Shown: piece after piece, positions 1-24,525 of the stretch
Numbering within the stretch: position 1 is the first letter of the stretch
How the letters are laid out: the number at the start of each line of letters is the position of its first letter
Assembly (NCBI GenBank): GCA_004026145.2
Contig: CP034977.1
Coordinates: forward strand, 1,273,043-1,337,042
Length of the DNA: 64,000 nucleotides
Reading direction: 5' to 3'
DNA from: Takifugu bimaculatus
Taxonomy: Eukaryota > Chordata > Actinopteri > Tetraodontiformes > Tetraodontidae
Made by a program: the position numbers and the translations under genes
The notes under the pieces: generated by a model
Databases searched by the model: none
What the model was told of the DNA's origin: nothing
The model's input: only the letters and a program-made list of their open reading frames with translations

Positions 1-3000
1 ATTTTAAGGCTCCTTTTACAGTATAAATCATATTTTGCACAACAAATGAGGCTGCAGCACCTGCTGCATTGTATACCCGATACCCCTGTGGGTTACTTTT
101 ATTTCCAGTTTCCACTTAAGTGTGGGAGTTTCTCTATGTTGGGTATGAAATAGATGGGAGAATTCTCCCTAAACCATTAGTGACCTGGCTCTTATCATAC
201 AGACCAAAACAGCACACAGCTACACCATTAGGAGAGTTTGAATAATGTTTGAGCCATTAACATGCTCGCTAATGATGAACACATGTTGCTGCTGAAGAAC
301 TATGCTAAGTGGGCAATTTGGATGTAAGCGTGTGTAATGATACCAGCCTCTGCTCTCATAATGGCTCTCTTGATTTTTCTGATCTGTTCTAATCACACCG
401 ACCGCTAACGAGGACACACATGACTGCCGAATGGTGGCAGACGAGGCAACGGGGTCATAAAAGTCTGCGAAATGAAGAAAATCCTCCATTAGTTGTTAGA
501 AAGTGAATCCATGAACTGTCCAAGGCTCCTTTTTTGACCCGTTTCAACGGCAGAATATATATTTGTGATATATTAAGCAGGAATCAATAACAGCTAGCAT
601 TTGTTCTGTTTCAAGGATGAGTCAGTGTTTGATGAGGGTGTGTCTCCATGGGTCACCGAGGCTCAAAACTCCTCAGTTTTGTGGACAGACAGACTTGAAA
701 ACAGACATTTTGTTTTCACGCCACAGGCGGTTATTTTATTGCTCAGCATATATGCACGCATTCATCATCATCGCAGTATAAACATATATTGTGCAAGTAT
801 TTTATGGCTTAAAAAGATGCCTGAAACCGTGTCGCTTACAAAGAGTTAAAGTTTCACTATTCCAGATTCTACAGCGTTATCTTATTCATCATATCAAGCA
901 ACAATTTACTGCGATTGTTCTCTGAACATATGAATTATGAGCTGTGAAAACTCTTAATGTTTTCAATCTGGAGTCCAGCGCCAGAGTTTATCAGAGCAGA
1001 ATTTACTGGACTGACTGCGGAAGGTTGAATTTTTAATCTCCGTCCAGCTTCTCCCAAACTAAAACCTGGCTTGTTCTGAACCTTTGACACAGTCGCCCGG
1101 CTCCGACGCTCATTGCTCCGGGACTGAGTCATCCCTGCAGCAGGCCCACTAACGCCGGCCTTTACCCTGCAAACCCCGGCGTCCATTCACAGAGGACGGG
1201 CCCACAACTCAGAGCTCATTAGATGGACAGGCGGGAGTTTTGGGCAGCGTGCCAGAAGAGCCCTCATGTTCAAGGGGTTGGGATGGTGTGGGTGTGGGGG
1301 CGGGGGTGGGGGGGTGCTGATTGACAACGCCCAGCAGCCATGAGCAGGGGGTCAATGGGAAAGATGGGCAGGCCAGAGAAGGCGTTTGAGTCCTTGTGAC
1401 TGCTGGGTTTGGTCGGTGCGCCCTGCAGCTGCAGTGCTCACCCAAAAAAAAAAAAAAAAGACCCCACTTTTCTGCCTCCGTCTAAATTTATTCCCAGGAA
1501 AAGCCGCGAGCGGAATCAAATAACACGGCGCCGCGTCCAAGCAGCCGCGGTAGCCGAGGTTGTCGCTCGCGTTTATACCGATCTGTCCTCTTATCTGCTC
1601 GGGGTTCACGCCTTCATTACTTAAACACCACAACGCTCGGTCTCAAGCCACCCCCGCCTCCCCACCCCCTGACAGATGATCCGCGCTGCCCGGCACTAAC
1701 CGACAAGCATGCTCCTGCAGCAGGCAGCAGATAGGCCGCATGCTTCTGCAGCACGCCTCTTCCCAAATGTCAGAGGTGAAAGGGCCTCAGCTGATGTGTA
1801 CACCAGCTTTCAACAGGCGCACGGATTAAGTTGCTAAAAATTCAGAACCTTGAAAGAGCTGAAAATGGATAATGGCTTTTCGAGAGACTGGAGGAATGAA
1901 ATGGGAAACATCGGCGCTTAATTGTTAAAACAAACAAACAGTTTTTAGAACAGCAGAAACAGATGTTCCAGCCAGCCACCGAACTGCAGAGCGTGCTGGC
2001 GAGAGATGGGCAGCAAGAGGAAAGGAGGTCTGCTTCTTCTCTGAGGATGCTTCTTTTTCTGTTATTGTGATGGAAAAGGCAGGCCTCCCCTAAATATACA
2101 TACATGCCTGTGTTCTCGGCGTGATAAGAGAATGTAAACCAGCAGCACTAGCTGCTCCGAACAGACACACACTGTCCATCTGACTGAAGCTCATGAAAAT
2201 TCTTGGGCAGCAGATGGTTTCATTTGTGTGAAGCAAAAAGACGCATTCTGAGTGAGATCACAGATGAAACCCTATACTGTAGCTGCTCAACGCGATGAAA
2301 AGAGGGAAAGCTGGGAGGAGGTTTAAGTCTTTTTGTATGTTGCCCGAGTGAATATTAATAGCCTGCAGAGGCATCACAGTCATTCTAATTCATCCACCAT
2401 CTTTGTTTTTCCTCTCCTTGTGCCAAAAACAACTGATTTTTCCCCACAATTGTGGTGTAAATGCTGATAAGATCCTCTGTTCCGCAGCCCTCTGAAGCTT
2501 TCTCAGGCCTGATTTTGGACGATGACGGCTTCCACAGCAAAAAGGAGATTTATTTTGCATCCTCTGCAACTTTCTTTTTGCTTGAAGAATCCCTTTTCCC
2601 TTTCCTGAAATGACAAAACCAAATATGCTGGAGTTCCTCCTAAGCGCGGGCCCCTGGAGTTAGCACTCCTCACTGAAACGACCACAGCTTTCTATTTCAA
2701 ATGCTCAACCAATAAGTCATTTCTGACATGGTTTTTTTTTTTTTTTTTTGGGACCCAGAATGTGAACGCTGTTAAAAAGCCAGAGCAAGGATCAGCAGGA
2801 CTATATTAAGGCAAAGCTAGCGGCTGGCACTCCCCTCTGCCTGACAAACAGCCTGCTTGTTTGAAGGCCTGTTTTCCTCCCAGATCAGAGCGAGGCAGTG
2901 CGGGTACTCCTGCCGCCGCTTGCCTCCAGGCCTGTGGTTGCGGGTGCCATTTTGGGCCTGGCCTGCTCCACAATGTTGCCCCCTTTAGGAGGAGTTGAAG

Positions 3001-6000
3001 CCCTTATTTCGTTTTTTTTTTTTTTTTTTTTTTAGATAAGCAGAGGAAGTTAAGTCACACACGATGCGTTCAGCCTCCTGCATTGTTCTGGGAATGTTTC
3101 GAGATTCTATCTGATGGTCGGCATACTGCAGGAAGTTATTTTTTTCCCAATAGATGAAAGCGCATTTCTGGTTTGGCTGGCTCTAATCAAGTAAAATAAC
3201 TCACCGCCGTCTCTCTGTGGGACACTTACACAGTAGCAAACGCACATAAACTTGCACAAAGGCAGCACTGAGCTAGCATAAACCAGGGTTCCTGTATTAT
3301 GGTTCTGCTGTACTCTTGTCATGAGGTTTTGTTTCTCTTGGCGAAAAAATGACCTACGTCACGGACGGGTTGTTGTTCTCGCCTCTGTCGCTGCAGCCGT
3401 CAGGAGATCCTAAATATGGTGGGGAGGTTTTCGCGACTTGAGCGATAGCCAGAAACGGAAAATCGGATGAGTGGTGTGTTGATGTGTCAGCACCCAGTTT
3501 GCTTCACAATCGCTCAATTTGTTGCAAAACAGTGTAAATCTTTGGAATGTTGTCTGCGGGAGTGTGTATTTGTCTCTTCAAATTTGTATGTCTAAGGGGG
3601 GCTGGTTTGTTTGTTTGGGCTTTCGCAGCCTTTTGGACGTGGCAAAGAAGACAAATTATGTTTTGACCTCTCTACACGTGTTTGTTTTTCTTGGCTGAGG
3701 AGTTTTTGCAGACGAGACGTTCTGTCCTCCCCCCGCTGCCCGAGCATTCGGCCAGTTAGACGGTCTGTCAGCCTCAGCCTCACCACCTTCGTGTAATTTG
3801 TCTTGACAAATCCAGCAAATACTTCTGATCGTCTTTTTGGGTCTCGCTCTACGTAAACCTTTATTTATTTTTGAAATAACAGCATTTGATGTGTGTTTTA
3901 TTTTGAAATTGCTCTTGGTCAGCAGCCAGCGAACCATCAGGAGGATGCTGAACAGAAACTGTTGTCTGCGTCTTTGCTCCTTGTTGCTATAGGAGACACA
4001 GGCAATGACGGAATCCAGGAGAGTTTGGGGGAGAGTTGGGAGGCTGCGCTGAGGCGAGAGGTGACGGAACGGACGGGTCAGATCGTTGCGTACCCATATT
4101 TTAGAGCACACATTAAAAACAAAAACAGAGATGAGGTCTCGGCTTCCCCAACAGGAAGTGACGTTTCAGTTCTGCACCTAACTTAATAATAAATGATTAG
4201 ATTGTGCCATATATTTTCCATGCGGGCTCATCGTTTGGGATCAGAATGCCTCGTCCCCTGCTCTGCTGCCACAATAGCGGTGCAGACATGCCCCCCCCCC
4301 CCCTCCTCTCTGGGGTGAGGATTCAGGCTGTTGGCACATGTCGCAGATCAGCGTTGTAACAGCCTGGGGGCAAGATGGCCTTCTTGTGCATTCCTCCTTT
4401 TCCATTAGAATTACCTTTTCGTCCGAGCAGACGCTCCCCTGTGGGCTGAAAGGCCTGTGAAATCAGCCGGAAGGGCCCAGCGAGCTTCTACAATAGGCAG
4501 GGTTGTTAGTTACATGCGCTTTGCAAAAGGTCTCAAGGTGGCCTTGTATGGTGGTGATACCCGGGGATCTGTTTCCAGTGTCCGAGGCTGCTATTGAGTT
4601 TCGCCCCTGTGGTTAATCCCGCTGTTCATGACCTTGGGAAACAGCCTTAGCACACCACCCTCCTGTCTGTCCCCCTGTGTCCCCCTTACAGATTCCCAGG
4701 AAAAACAAGACGCCGTGGAACAATCTCCAATTAAGATGGGTCTTACATATTGTACCATTCAGTCCTTCTCACTCCCTCCCTTTCGCTTCCATCTCAGCCA
4801 ACAGGCCCAAGGGTAGAATTAGTCTCACAGGTTCCTGCCCAGGCACTTTCGAAGGGTCGGGCTTTGCTGAACGGACATAATGCGGGGGAGGTGAAGGGGT
4901 GTGTGTGTGTGTCCTTGGTAAACAGGGCTTTGTGGGATGTGACTGTCTGATCCCAGGGGGCCTCTCTTTTCATTCTTTCTCACATGTGATCCCACAACAT
5001 GGCGCCGTCGTCGGGCCTTCAGCATATCTGGGTTCTGGGACCTGTTTATCCCAACAATCACCCTACGCCCCTTGGATCCCGACTACTGAGTCCTCCTCCA
5101 GGGATGGAGGAGGACTGGGAGCGCTGTCTGCAGAAGGAGGCTGTCCTTGTGTCCTCTCTCACTCCAGTTAAACGGGGGCTTGAGTGCAGACGTTGCATTA
5201 TGGATCCACTAAGCTGCCTTGAATGTGGTTTGATTCTTCTCCTAATTCCCATATTTGATTCCTAATCATGTCTCTCATTTTCTTTTTCTTTCCCATCCTT
5301 TCGCTCTCTTTCTCTGCCCCACTTTTAATAATGTCTGAGTCTTTAATCAGACAGAATACGGCCGTACTGGAGGCCCAGTCTTTCCACTCATTAGTTCTCT
5401 CTGTGGCCCCGGGCTGCCTCAGTGGACTCACTCAGAACATAGAAACCCATAATGGTCCCATAGAGTCTACTCTGGGCTTTTTTGGAGTTTCTGGGCCAAC
5501 CTGAATGCAGTTAAGCTGAATCATCCTTCAGTTTTTGGCACACGCTGAGGCCCGAGCATCAATTATCTGTATTTTTCTCTCTCCGAGACAAATTGTGCGG
5601 GAGTAGAATGGTGCTGTGTACAAATTGGGCTAGAGTTCAGAATATTCTACTGTAAACTGCTGCACTATAAACATGCTGATGTATTGGTTTGTACTCCTCT
5701 AAAGACAGTTGTGTTTCTGGGGCAGAATAAGTTTGACTTCCTGGTAAAAACAAGAATGATGTTTAAACAGAGTAAAATGCACCACTGAACTAGATTTGGT
5801 CATTTTGAGGACTGATGCCACATCGCCACAGAAAATATCCCAATAATCGTGTTTTTTTCCCCCCTACATTTCACCTCCCACTCACTGTTTCTCCAGTTCA
5901 AACCCCCATATTCCTTCACCTTCCCCCAATGCCTCATCTTCGTGTTTGGAATTATCTCCCATCTGCGATTGTCTCATTGAGTCCATCACACTCTGACTGC

Positions 6001-8890
6001 GGAGCTGAGGTATGTGCGCTTCAGATCCTCTGTCCGTGAGATGTGGGGCGTGTGCAGACAGGTTTAGGGTCTAACGCGTGAATCAGACACTGAACGCAGA
6101 GCAGATTAGTCCATCATTTGGAAGTCTTCCAGAAATGTTTCAGTCTTTTTTTTTTTTTTGCATTTCTTTCTTATTGATTGCTGGATGCTTCCTGATTGTC
6201 TCTGTTCCTGAACTGGGCACAGAGCGGCTTCTTGATGTTTGCCCTGAGCTTTTGTTCATCTGAAGCATAAAAGCTTCAGTCAGCAGCACCAGTTGTGACC
6301 TGTTCTGGCCTCCAGGGCTTTGATGCTGCGCCACATTTCTTTTCTCCCTGTTTACCCAATCTGACAAGGATATGGGCCAGCCCCACATGTGGGCAGAAGG
6401 GGCCTTTAAGTAGTTCCTGCAGAGGCCTCGAAGAAATGCAGGTGCTAACCCCCCCTAGAACTCAAACCACTTTCCTGTCCCTGAGGGTAGCCTGACAGTG
6501 TGTTTATTTTCTCCAGTGCCATCACCGGGGAACTCTTTTGTCCCAGCAGGGGGTGTATGACGCTCCTGCTCGGCCTGGTTTGCTTTCAAGATGAGCAAAT
6601 AAAGGTGCTGCCTGTCACTGGCATATCCACTGTGGTTTCCTCTGGACGGAACCTTGACAGATTCAAACCCCAAGTGAGGGACAGGAGGCGTCTTTAAAAA
6701 GCCTGAAAAACACCCAGAAAAACAGGAACTTTTCCACTTGAACCCACTGGCCCTTACCTCATTTATTTTCATAAACTGCCTCTCTCCGGCTTCAGTGGAG
6801 GAGTTTGTTTTATGCTCGAGGTGTCTCTGCAGTGTATGCATGGCTGATTCATCTGAAATGGTTGCCCTACATCTACAAGGTGCAGAAGTGCAGCAACAGG
6901 GCGACGGATCACATCTGGGACAAGCGAAGGAAATCTGCAATGTTGTTTCTATCTTACATAGCAAAATGAGGAGTTTAGAGAAGAATAATGGACTTTCTTT
7001 GTAGGCCATTTAGAGACAAATTGTCACTGGACCAGAGGAGACCATTCCTCATATGTCAGCTGCTTCCCCTTTTTTATCAGGGCGTTTGCTCAGGCGGAAG
7101 CAGGACTCTGCTTTCCATGCGGCCGGAGCTGCCAGCATCAGGATAACTCCCTGATATCCTCGCCGAGCCTGTCTCCATTGAAGCGGCCACATGGTGGCGG
7201 ATGTCAAAGGAAAGCCAAACAGATAAGAAGCAGGAATGATGCCCCTGTGTTTCCTCGTTACTTCAGATCAAATGGAGAGATAGCGGACTTCAGTGTGTGT
7301 GTATGTGTTTGTTTACACAAGACGCCCAGTAGGAGTTGTTGTACCTGAGTGTTACTCTCAGCTGGAGGAAGTAACCAGATAAAACAAGAGAGCGAATACA
7401 TTGTGACACAGCTCTGTTTTCCCATCATATCCTGTGTCAATATGCCCCCACTTGGCAGTGTATTTTCATCCTGCTGTTGCTGTTATTGAAATTATATATC
7501 ATTATTATGGTAGAGAGGAAAAGATAGTTTCCACTGATGACAATGATGAAGGCAGCAGTGCAGGGCCTGTCGCAACTCGTGGAATGGAGAAATGCTAGCT
7601 TGCACGATGTGGACTTGATCTGCCTGAAAGAGCACATGCAGACTAAAGCCTGAGATCCATCATGTGCATTCAAGTCAAAATTGCAGGCTGCTTTTATTGT
7701 TGCTCTTTCTGTGAAAATGTGAGCTACCAAGAAAGCAGCAGAAAACCTTGCAACCACTTTGACTGGGAAGCGTGCGAGGTTTTGTGTGGAAAAAACTATT
7801 AACACACTGAAAGCCGGAGCCAGAGGTGACCTTTGGGGGCTGGTCCAGGGCCACTAGACACCCGCTGGTTCACCATCTCTCTCTGCTCCCTGCTGACCTT
7901 TGGCTGGAGTGTGAGAAGGGGGCGGGGCCAGGAGCTGGAAGGGTTTATTATTTCCTGGTTCTCCTCTCCTGCTCTTCATTCTGAGGGACAAAAATGAAGA
8001 CAGCAAAATCAATATGCCAATAAATTATCTGTCACTTGAAACAAACACGAGTTGCATTTACATTTTTTGCCTTAATATTAAATAACGTCTCAAACAAATG
8101 GCATTTTCTGCAGCCCCTGACGTGCAGGGTGGGCGACAAAAGAAACAGTGTTCAGGTTGGAGCACAAGGTTAAAAACCTGTTCAGCTCCACCAATCCCAC
8201 CTAGACATCATCCTTTTAATTTGGGCCACCCTTCAGCCCCGGTTGGACCTTCCGCTAACGTCTGTGAGCCACTGAAGCGCCAGTGTGAATGTCACAGCTG
8301 GACAGCCATTGTCCCTCTGGCCTCAGGCTCAAACCCTGGATACCAACCAGGAACCCCGGATCAAAGCTTCCCTGGATTATTTTAAGAAAAAGGAGTAGGA
8401 GGTGCCACAGTTGGAGGGGGTCAGGTTGAAAAGGATTGAGGAATGCTCCTAATTACGTGCCCTCCAGTGTGTCTGTGTCTGCACTTCAGGCTACAGTGAA
8501 CCTATGAGGAAGCAACACGGTGTGACAAGAGAGTGATATTGAGAGCGAGGCGAGAGTCTCTCCAAAGCCACTCCATTAGCGGGAGACCTCAGCGGCCCAG
8601 CGGGAGAGAGAGGCAGGGGGGAGAAGGAGCTGGACATTCCAGCCTCTGTGGAGACTCAGAAGTGGGCGAGAAGAGGGGTCAGAGGAGACGGTGGAACGTG
8701 GAGATCAAGGAGTGTGTAAAGAGGATGTGTCATGAAGCTTAGCTTTGACGTATAGGATTCTTTTGGAAACAAACTGCTAAATACTGCTCGTCCGTCTTTT
8801 CAGATTCACATTTTATGATCCATTTCCTGTTGCGTTTCCATTTGGAGCTCATTTGGGACGTGTGTTCTTTCTCTTCCCCCATCATTGCAG
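1..8890. other. Upstream or 5' intronic region of cdon, no gene seen
   Basis: No open frame here looks like a conserved protein, and I found no exon with convincing splice sites and recognisable coding content. The stretch holds poly-T tracts (about 2731-2751 and 3010-3034), a C run near 4291-4304 and short GT runs. Because the exon with the cdon start codon begins at a splice acceptor (AG at 8889-8890), at least one non-coding 5' exon must lie upstream, here or outside the window. I could not place it. Confidence 0.6.
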
Positions 8891-8956
8891 GTTTGCTGAC
8901 CAGACCAGTGCGTGTGGGTTGGACGACACGGCTGCTGGCAGGGGCTAAAGTGCACC
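8891..8956 (+). other. cdon: cdon 5' UTR part of the first coding exon
   Basis: A splice acceptor (ATCATTGCAG ending at 8890) precedes the ATG at 8957 by 66 bases, so translation starts inside the second or a later exon. No in-frame upstream coding sequence is needed. Confidence 0.6.
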
Positions 8957-20620
<11,664 letters not shown>

Positions 20621-21090
20621 ACAAGGTCTGAGCAGGAGCAGAGCGCCCTGCAGTGAGCGGGGCTTAGACAAACCGGGAGGACGAGAAGAAAGGCAGACGA
20701 AGGAAGGACAGCGGAGGACGTCAGAGACACTGTAGACTACGGTGACAAGGACAAAGACAAGGACAAGAATCTGTTGCTGGACTGAGCTGAGACCAGCTCT
20801 AAACTACAGTGGGTCTGAGTGAGGACAGAGAAGATCCTCAAAGACAGAAACTGTGTCCCGCTGAAGGGAAAAAAAACTCTTTAGATGACTTATTTATTTT
20901 TTGTAGTAGTAAAATATTATTTCATATGAATGTATCTGTTTTAAGGACAAACATTTGTCTTTTATATTATTTATGCCTTTCGGATGAGAAATACTTTTTA
21001 TTTTTTTCGTTTTGTCTCTGTTTTCCACACAAGGGTGGAGATTAGAAATTGTCTGTAAAGTTTTGTAATAATATAAAGAGATGATATGGA
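20621..21090 (+). other. cdon: cdon 3' UTR (end uncertain)
   Basis: Follows the TGA at 20618-20620. It becomes AT-rich from 20880. No canonical AATAAA is visible. The best candidates for the poly(A) signal are the variants AATATA/TATAAA at about 21070-21077. Confidence 0.4.
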
Positions 21091-22721
21091 AGAGTACGCA
21101 AAAGCAACTTGTTTTCAGCTTCATTCCTCCTCCTCCTCATCTTCCTCCTGAGTGCGCGGAGCCCGACGAAGGCTTGTGAGGCATGAATTTCCCGGCCTCG
21201 GTCCAAAGCCATCGATATTTCTGGCAGGTCTTTGATGCGGTTTTGTGATGGACCATCCCGCTGCACTGACCCCTGAACTGCACACACTCACACACTCACA
21301 GACACACACACACACACACACAGTAGTTGCTCTCATGGCCTTGGTCTGGAACAGAAGAGGGATTTGCACCAAACAGAAGTATATCTGAAACCCGTCAGCT
21401 TTCCTTTCAAAATGTGAAGCAAAAACCTCCATGTCAGGTGTGTGTATGTGTGTGTGTGGGTGTGGGTGCATCAGCAGTGAAGATGTCTGCAGAGAACTCA
21501 TTCATAAAATGTGCTGTGTGTTGCTCCTCTGAAGCCTCAGGCTGCATTAGCCACCAGCGGGTTTAAAAGAATCGCCGTGACGTGCCGGTTGATTGGAGTT
21601 GACGGTGCCGCAGAGGGTGGATGACACGGCTCGGTGTGTGTTCCACTGAGGATGATGGTGCCTGTCTGCTCAGATTTGGGCCAGAGTCAGATGGCAGTCC
21701 TCGGGCTCAGGCTCGCCTGGCATCTCTCCTCCCTGTGATGGCATACGAGAAATTCCTGGTATCCAGAGTCTCCTGCTTTTAAAGTAGGTGTGGCATCTCC
21801 AGGCTTATTTTTAGTTTGATGGTAACACTTAGGTTGGCCGAACCGGCTTGCTGTGGCTTTCAATTATGCTTTACTCAGGAAAAGTGAGTGGAAAAACTCG
21901 GCCCATTGTGAGCTGCGCCCAGAACAGAGGGGAACAAAGCGACCAGTAGGAAGTGAAGTCGCAAAGGGGGCGGGGGACGGATTACTGACAGATGTCGGCT
22001 GGGATAATGAGGAGAAGATAAGGGCAGGACTGTCTCCAAATGAGCTGATTCTTCATCTCCCACGTCTATCAGTCGCCACTTCTCCTTCAGCGCCTCCCTG
22101 CACCCTCTGCCCACGCAGCTACATCCCTTCATTAAGGAGCCCATGGGAACAAGAAAGCTCATTGTCCTCACTGGAATTCCTGCCTCTCGCTGCAGAGTCG
22201 ACCTGTTAACGCCGGTCCCTTTTCCCCCCGCCCGCTATTCTTCCTTTCTTCATTACTAGATGAATGAATTAAGCCGTGCAGTTACCTCACTTCATTCTCC
22301 CTCAGGAGGCTGGTTTTCTGCTTGAGATGGCATAAAACCACCAGCGAGGCAAATATTTGGCTGGATGAATTCCTGCAACACTTCCTGGAAATGAGCTTGT
22401 GTGTGTGCGTGCATGTGTGTGTGTGTGTCCTCGTGGTGTTGCCAGCTGTATGTTTGTGGTCAGGCTCAGGCATCGAGCCAGGTGTCCAAACTGAATTCAT
22501 GGTTAATTCATGCATATTGCTAAGATAACTATCTGAATTAAGTGGGAAAAACGCAACCATCTTAATGGCAATTTTTTAATCAGTATAACAACAAACCAGG
22601 AAGACATCAGATTGTTGGTCCAAGTGTACTAAAATTAGAAACAATCTAGTCTGAAAGCTAAATTCATCTGTCATGAAGTGACCTCAGATGATGAGACTGC
22701 TGTAAACACAGAAAGTAACCA
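21091..22721. other. Gap between convergent cdon and the Ig gene, no gene seen
   Basis: Contains short CTC and CA runs (about 21123-21150 and 21301-21322). A TTTAAT at 22575-22580 reads ATTAAA on the minus strand and probably serves the neighbouring minus-strand gene. No conserved coding signature was found. Confidence 0.55.
22575..22580 (-). terminator. Poly(A) signal ATTAAA of the Ig gene
   Basis: Reads ATTAAA on the minus strand, about 145 bases downstream of the stop codon at 22722. Confidence 0.4.
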
Positions 22722-23470
22722 TCAGTCCTCCTCCACATCCAGCCGGGTGAAGTAGAACATCACCCGAGCCCCCTGGTCTGAGTCATACAGCGCCTGGCAG
22801 GTGTACATCCCCTCTGCGTCCTTCCTGAGCTGCTCCAAGACTAAAGCGGACGTGTTGACGGGCACGCTCACGTGGCCCAGACCGCCAGACTGAGCCTGGA
22901 GCTTTGACCCTCCACCGTAGTTGTAAGCCACTGCTACGTTATTGTCAGTTCCCGGTTTGGTGAAGCCCCAGATAAAGATGGAGGGCACGCTGGCGCCGCA
23001 GGCCAAGGTGACCGAGCCCCCCACTCTGGCTGTAACATTGGAGCGAACGTATTCCACCTCCTCTGGGTCGTGTATCTCCAGAGCTGTAATTCAATACAGA
23101 TGGTGTCACTTACAGATCATCTCAAATGGCCTAAAACAGACGCTGTTGGTGCAGTTTCAAAACAAATATGGTTTTAAAAAAAGACCTCACAGTTTGTTGG
23201 GAATGGACTGTGTCAGCACTGGAGAACGAGCACCACATAATTAAACACACTCATGGTTTATCTGCCTCTGGCCTGTTTGATGAAAATTTACGGCCTCCTC
23301 GCTGGCTGTGCGTTGCAAATTCACATGATAATGACAGCAATTTGTGCTGAACAGAAGGTCGACTCGCTCTAACTTGTCCTCGGCTCAATCTCTCCATTGT
23401 TCAAGTGCAATCAGTCATTACCTTGCAGGGGAAGAGCCACCAAGAAGAGCAGGGAAGAGCAAAGTCTCAT
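22722..23470 (-). CDS. Small secreted protein with a single Ig V-like domain, family unassigned
   Basis: Two-exon gene on the minus strand: exon 1 at 23470-23422 and exon 2 at 23083-22722, with a 338-base intron (GTAATG donor, TTACAG acceptor, both phase 1). The product is 136 aa: a signal peptide (MRLCSSLLFLVALPLQ), then one Ig fold with the first Cys in SVTLACGAS, the core Trp in FIWGF and the second Cys in KDAEGMYTCQ. It ends four residues after the G strand (FYFTRLDVEED). Two N-glycosylation sequons are visible (NVT and NTS). There is no transmembrane segment, GPI signal or second Ig domain, so it is probably secreted. An ATTAAA about 145 bases past the stop supports a true terminal exon. 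The domain loosely resembles the N-terminal Ig domain of VSIG10-type proteins, but I cannot confirm this. It could also be a remnant of a larger receptor gene. Confidence 0.68.
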
Positions 23471-24084
23471 TGTTCGGGTCCCTGTTCTCTCGAAATGCAG
23501 TTTAAGATTTAAAAAAATTCTGCCTGCGTGCTGTACACACCGCGTCTGCTTGCAATCTGCACTGAACGTATTTTCAATTATTCATCAGGTCTGACGGCTT
23601 TCTTCATTTATTATTGAAAAACTGCTGCAGATCGCCTCGACTGAGGTCATCAAAATGAGACCGGGGTCACTGAAACATACTGAACCTGCGTTAAAAGGGA
23701 GCACCGTTAGCAGAGCACACTGCAGCTGCCTGTAAAAACTCTGATCTTTGGGGCCTGCTGGCTTTCCAAAGATGGGATGAACTGTGCTGCGAGCAGCCCA
23801 TAAACCTGCTGTGACTAGAGGCAGCCTCAGACTGGGGAGAAGGCTCTAATTAGTAGGGACGTAGCATCTTTTGGTGGGGAAGAGAAGTGCTATATTCAGC
23901 AGGCATCTGGAAGGCAAACAGATGCAATAAATTGTTGTTTTTAAAAAAAAAAAACAGCGTGGGTTTTGGGGGAAGAGTGGGCTGGAAGATGAACTCCTAA
24001 GATCTGTCGGCCCAATAGTTTCGATACAACTGCACGATGGAAGACAAAGGAGGTATAAAGATTTAACCTTAAAAGCCTGCAGCG
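23471..24084. other. Upstream flank of the Ig gene, no gene seen
   Basis: Unique-looking sequence with a short poly-A run at 23940-23953. The promoter of the minus-strand Ig gene should start here. A TTTAAA-rich stretch about 35-45 bases upstream of its ATG is the only TATA-like sequence. Confidence 0.4.
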
Positions 24085-24525
24085 TCTAGTTTTCCTGAAG
24101 TTTTCCTTCTTCCGCTTATCCAACTGGGAAACAGCAGTGATACCCAGATTTCCCTCACCCACGCACGGGCCAACTGAGAGACATGGTCTCTCCAGTGTTT
24201 CCTGGGTCTACCCTGGGGCCTCCTTCTGGTGGGACAGGTCTGGAACACCTCCCCAGGGAGGCGACCAGGGGGCATCTGAAACAGGTGCCCTCAGCCGACT
24301 CCTCTCACCAAGATGGAGCAGCGGCTCTGCTCCGAGCTCCTCTGGAGTGACTGACCACCAACCTGGAGACAGCAGGCCACCCTTTTCAGGTCCGTGAACC
24401 ATGGCCTCGGCCTTGGAGGCGCTGATTCTCATCCCAGCCACTTCCCACTCGGCTGCACGCCGCCCCAGTACACGCTGAAGGTCCTGGCTTGATGAAGCCA
24501 ACAGGACATTATCTGCAGATGCTTT
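24085..24525 (-). mobile_element. Decayed LINE (Rex-type non-LTR retrotransposon) 3' fragment
   Basis: Minus-strand translation gives pieces of a teleost LINE reverse transcriptase in the right order but in different frames. First come the region after the catalytic Asp pair (NVLLASSSQDLQ, then AGMRISASKAEAMV) and EELGAEPLL, then the C-terminal MPPGRLPGEVF and RRPQGRPRKHWRDHVSQLA. The part between EAMV and EELG is deleted, the frame shifts near 24275, and the catalytic Asp-Asp pair is altered (Asp-Asn). It is a dead, 5'-truncated and internally deleted copy. The Rex subfamily is from memory and not certain. Confidence 0.8.

Noticed and set aside
6455..7009. A 184-codon open frame on the minus strand upstream of cdon
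   Set aside because: No domain or family features; composition looks like chance reading of non-coding DNA.
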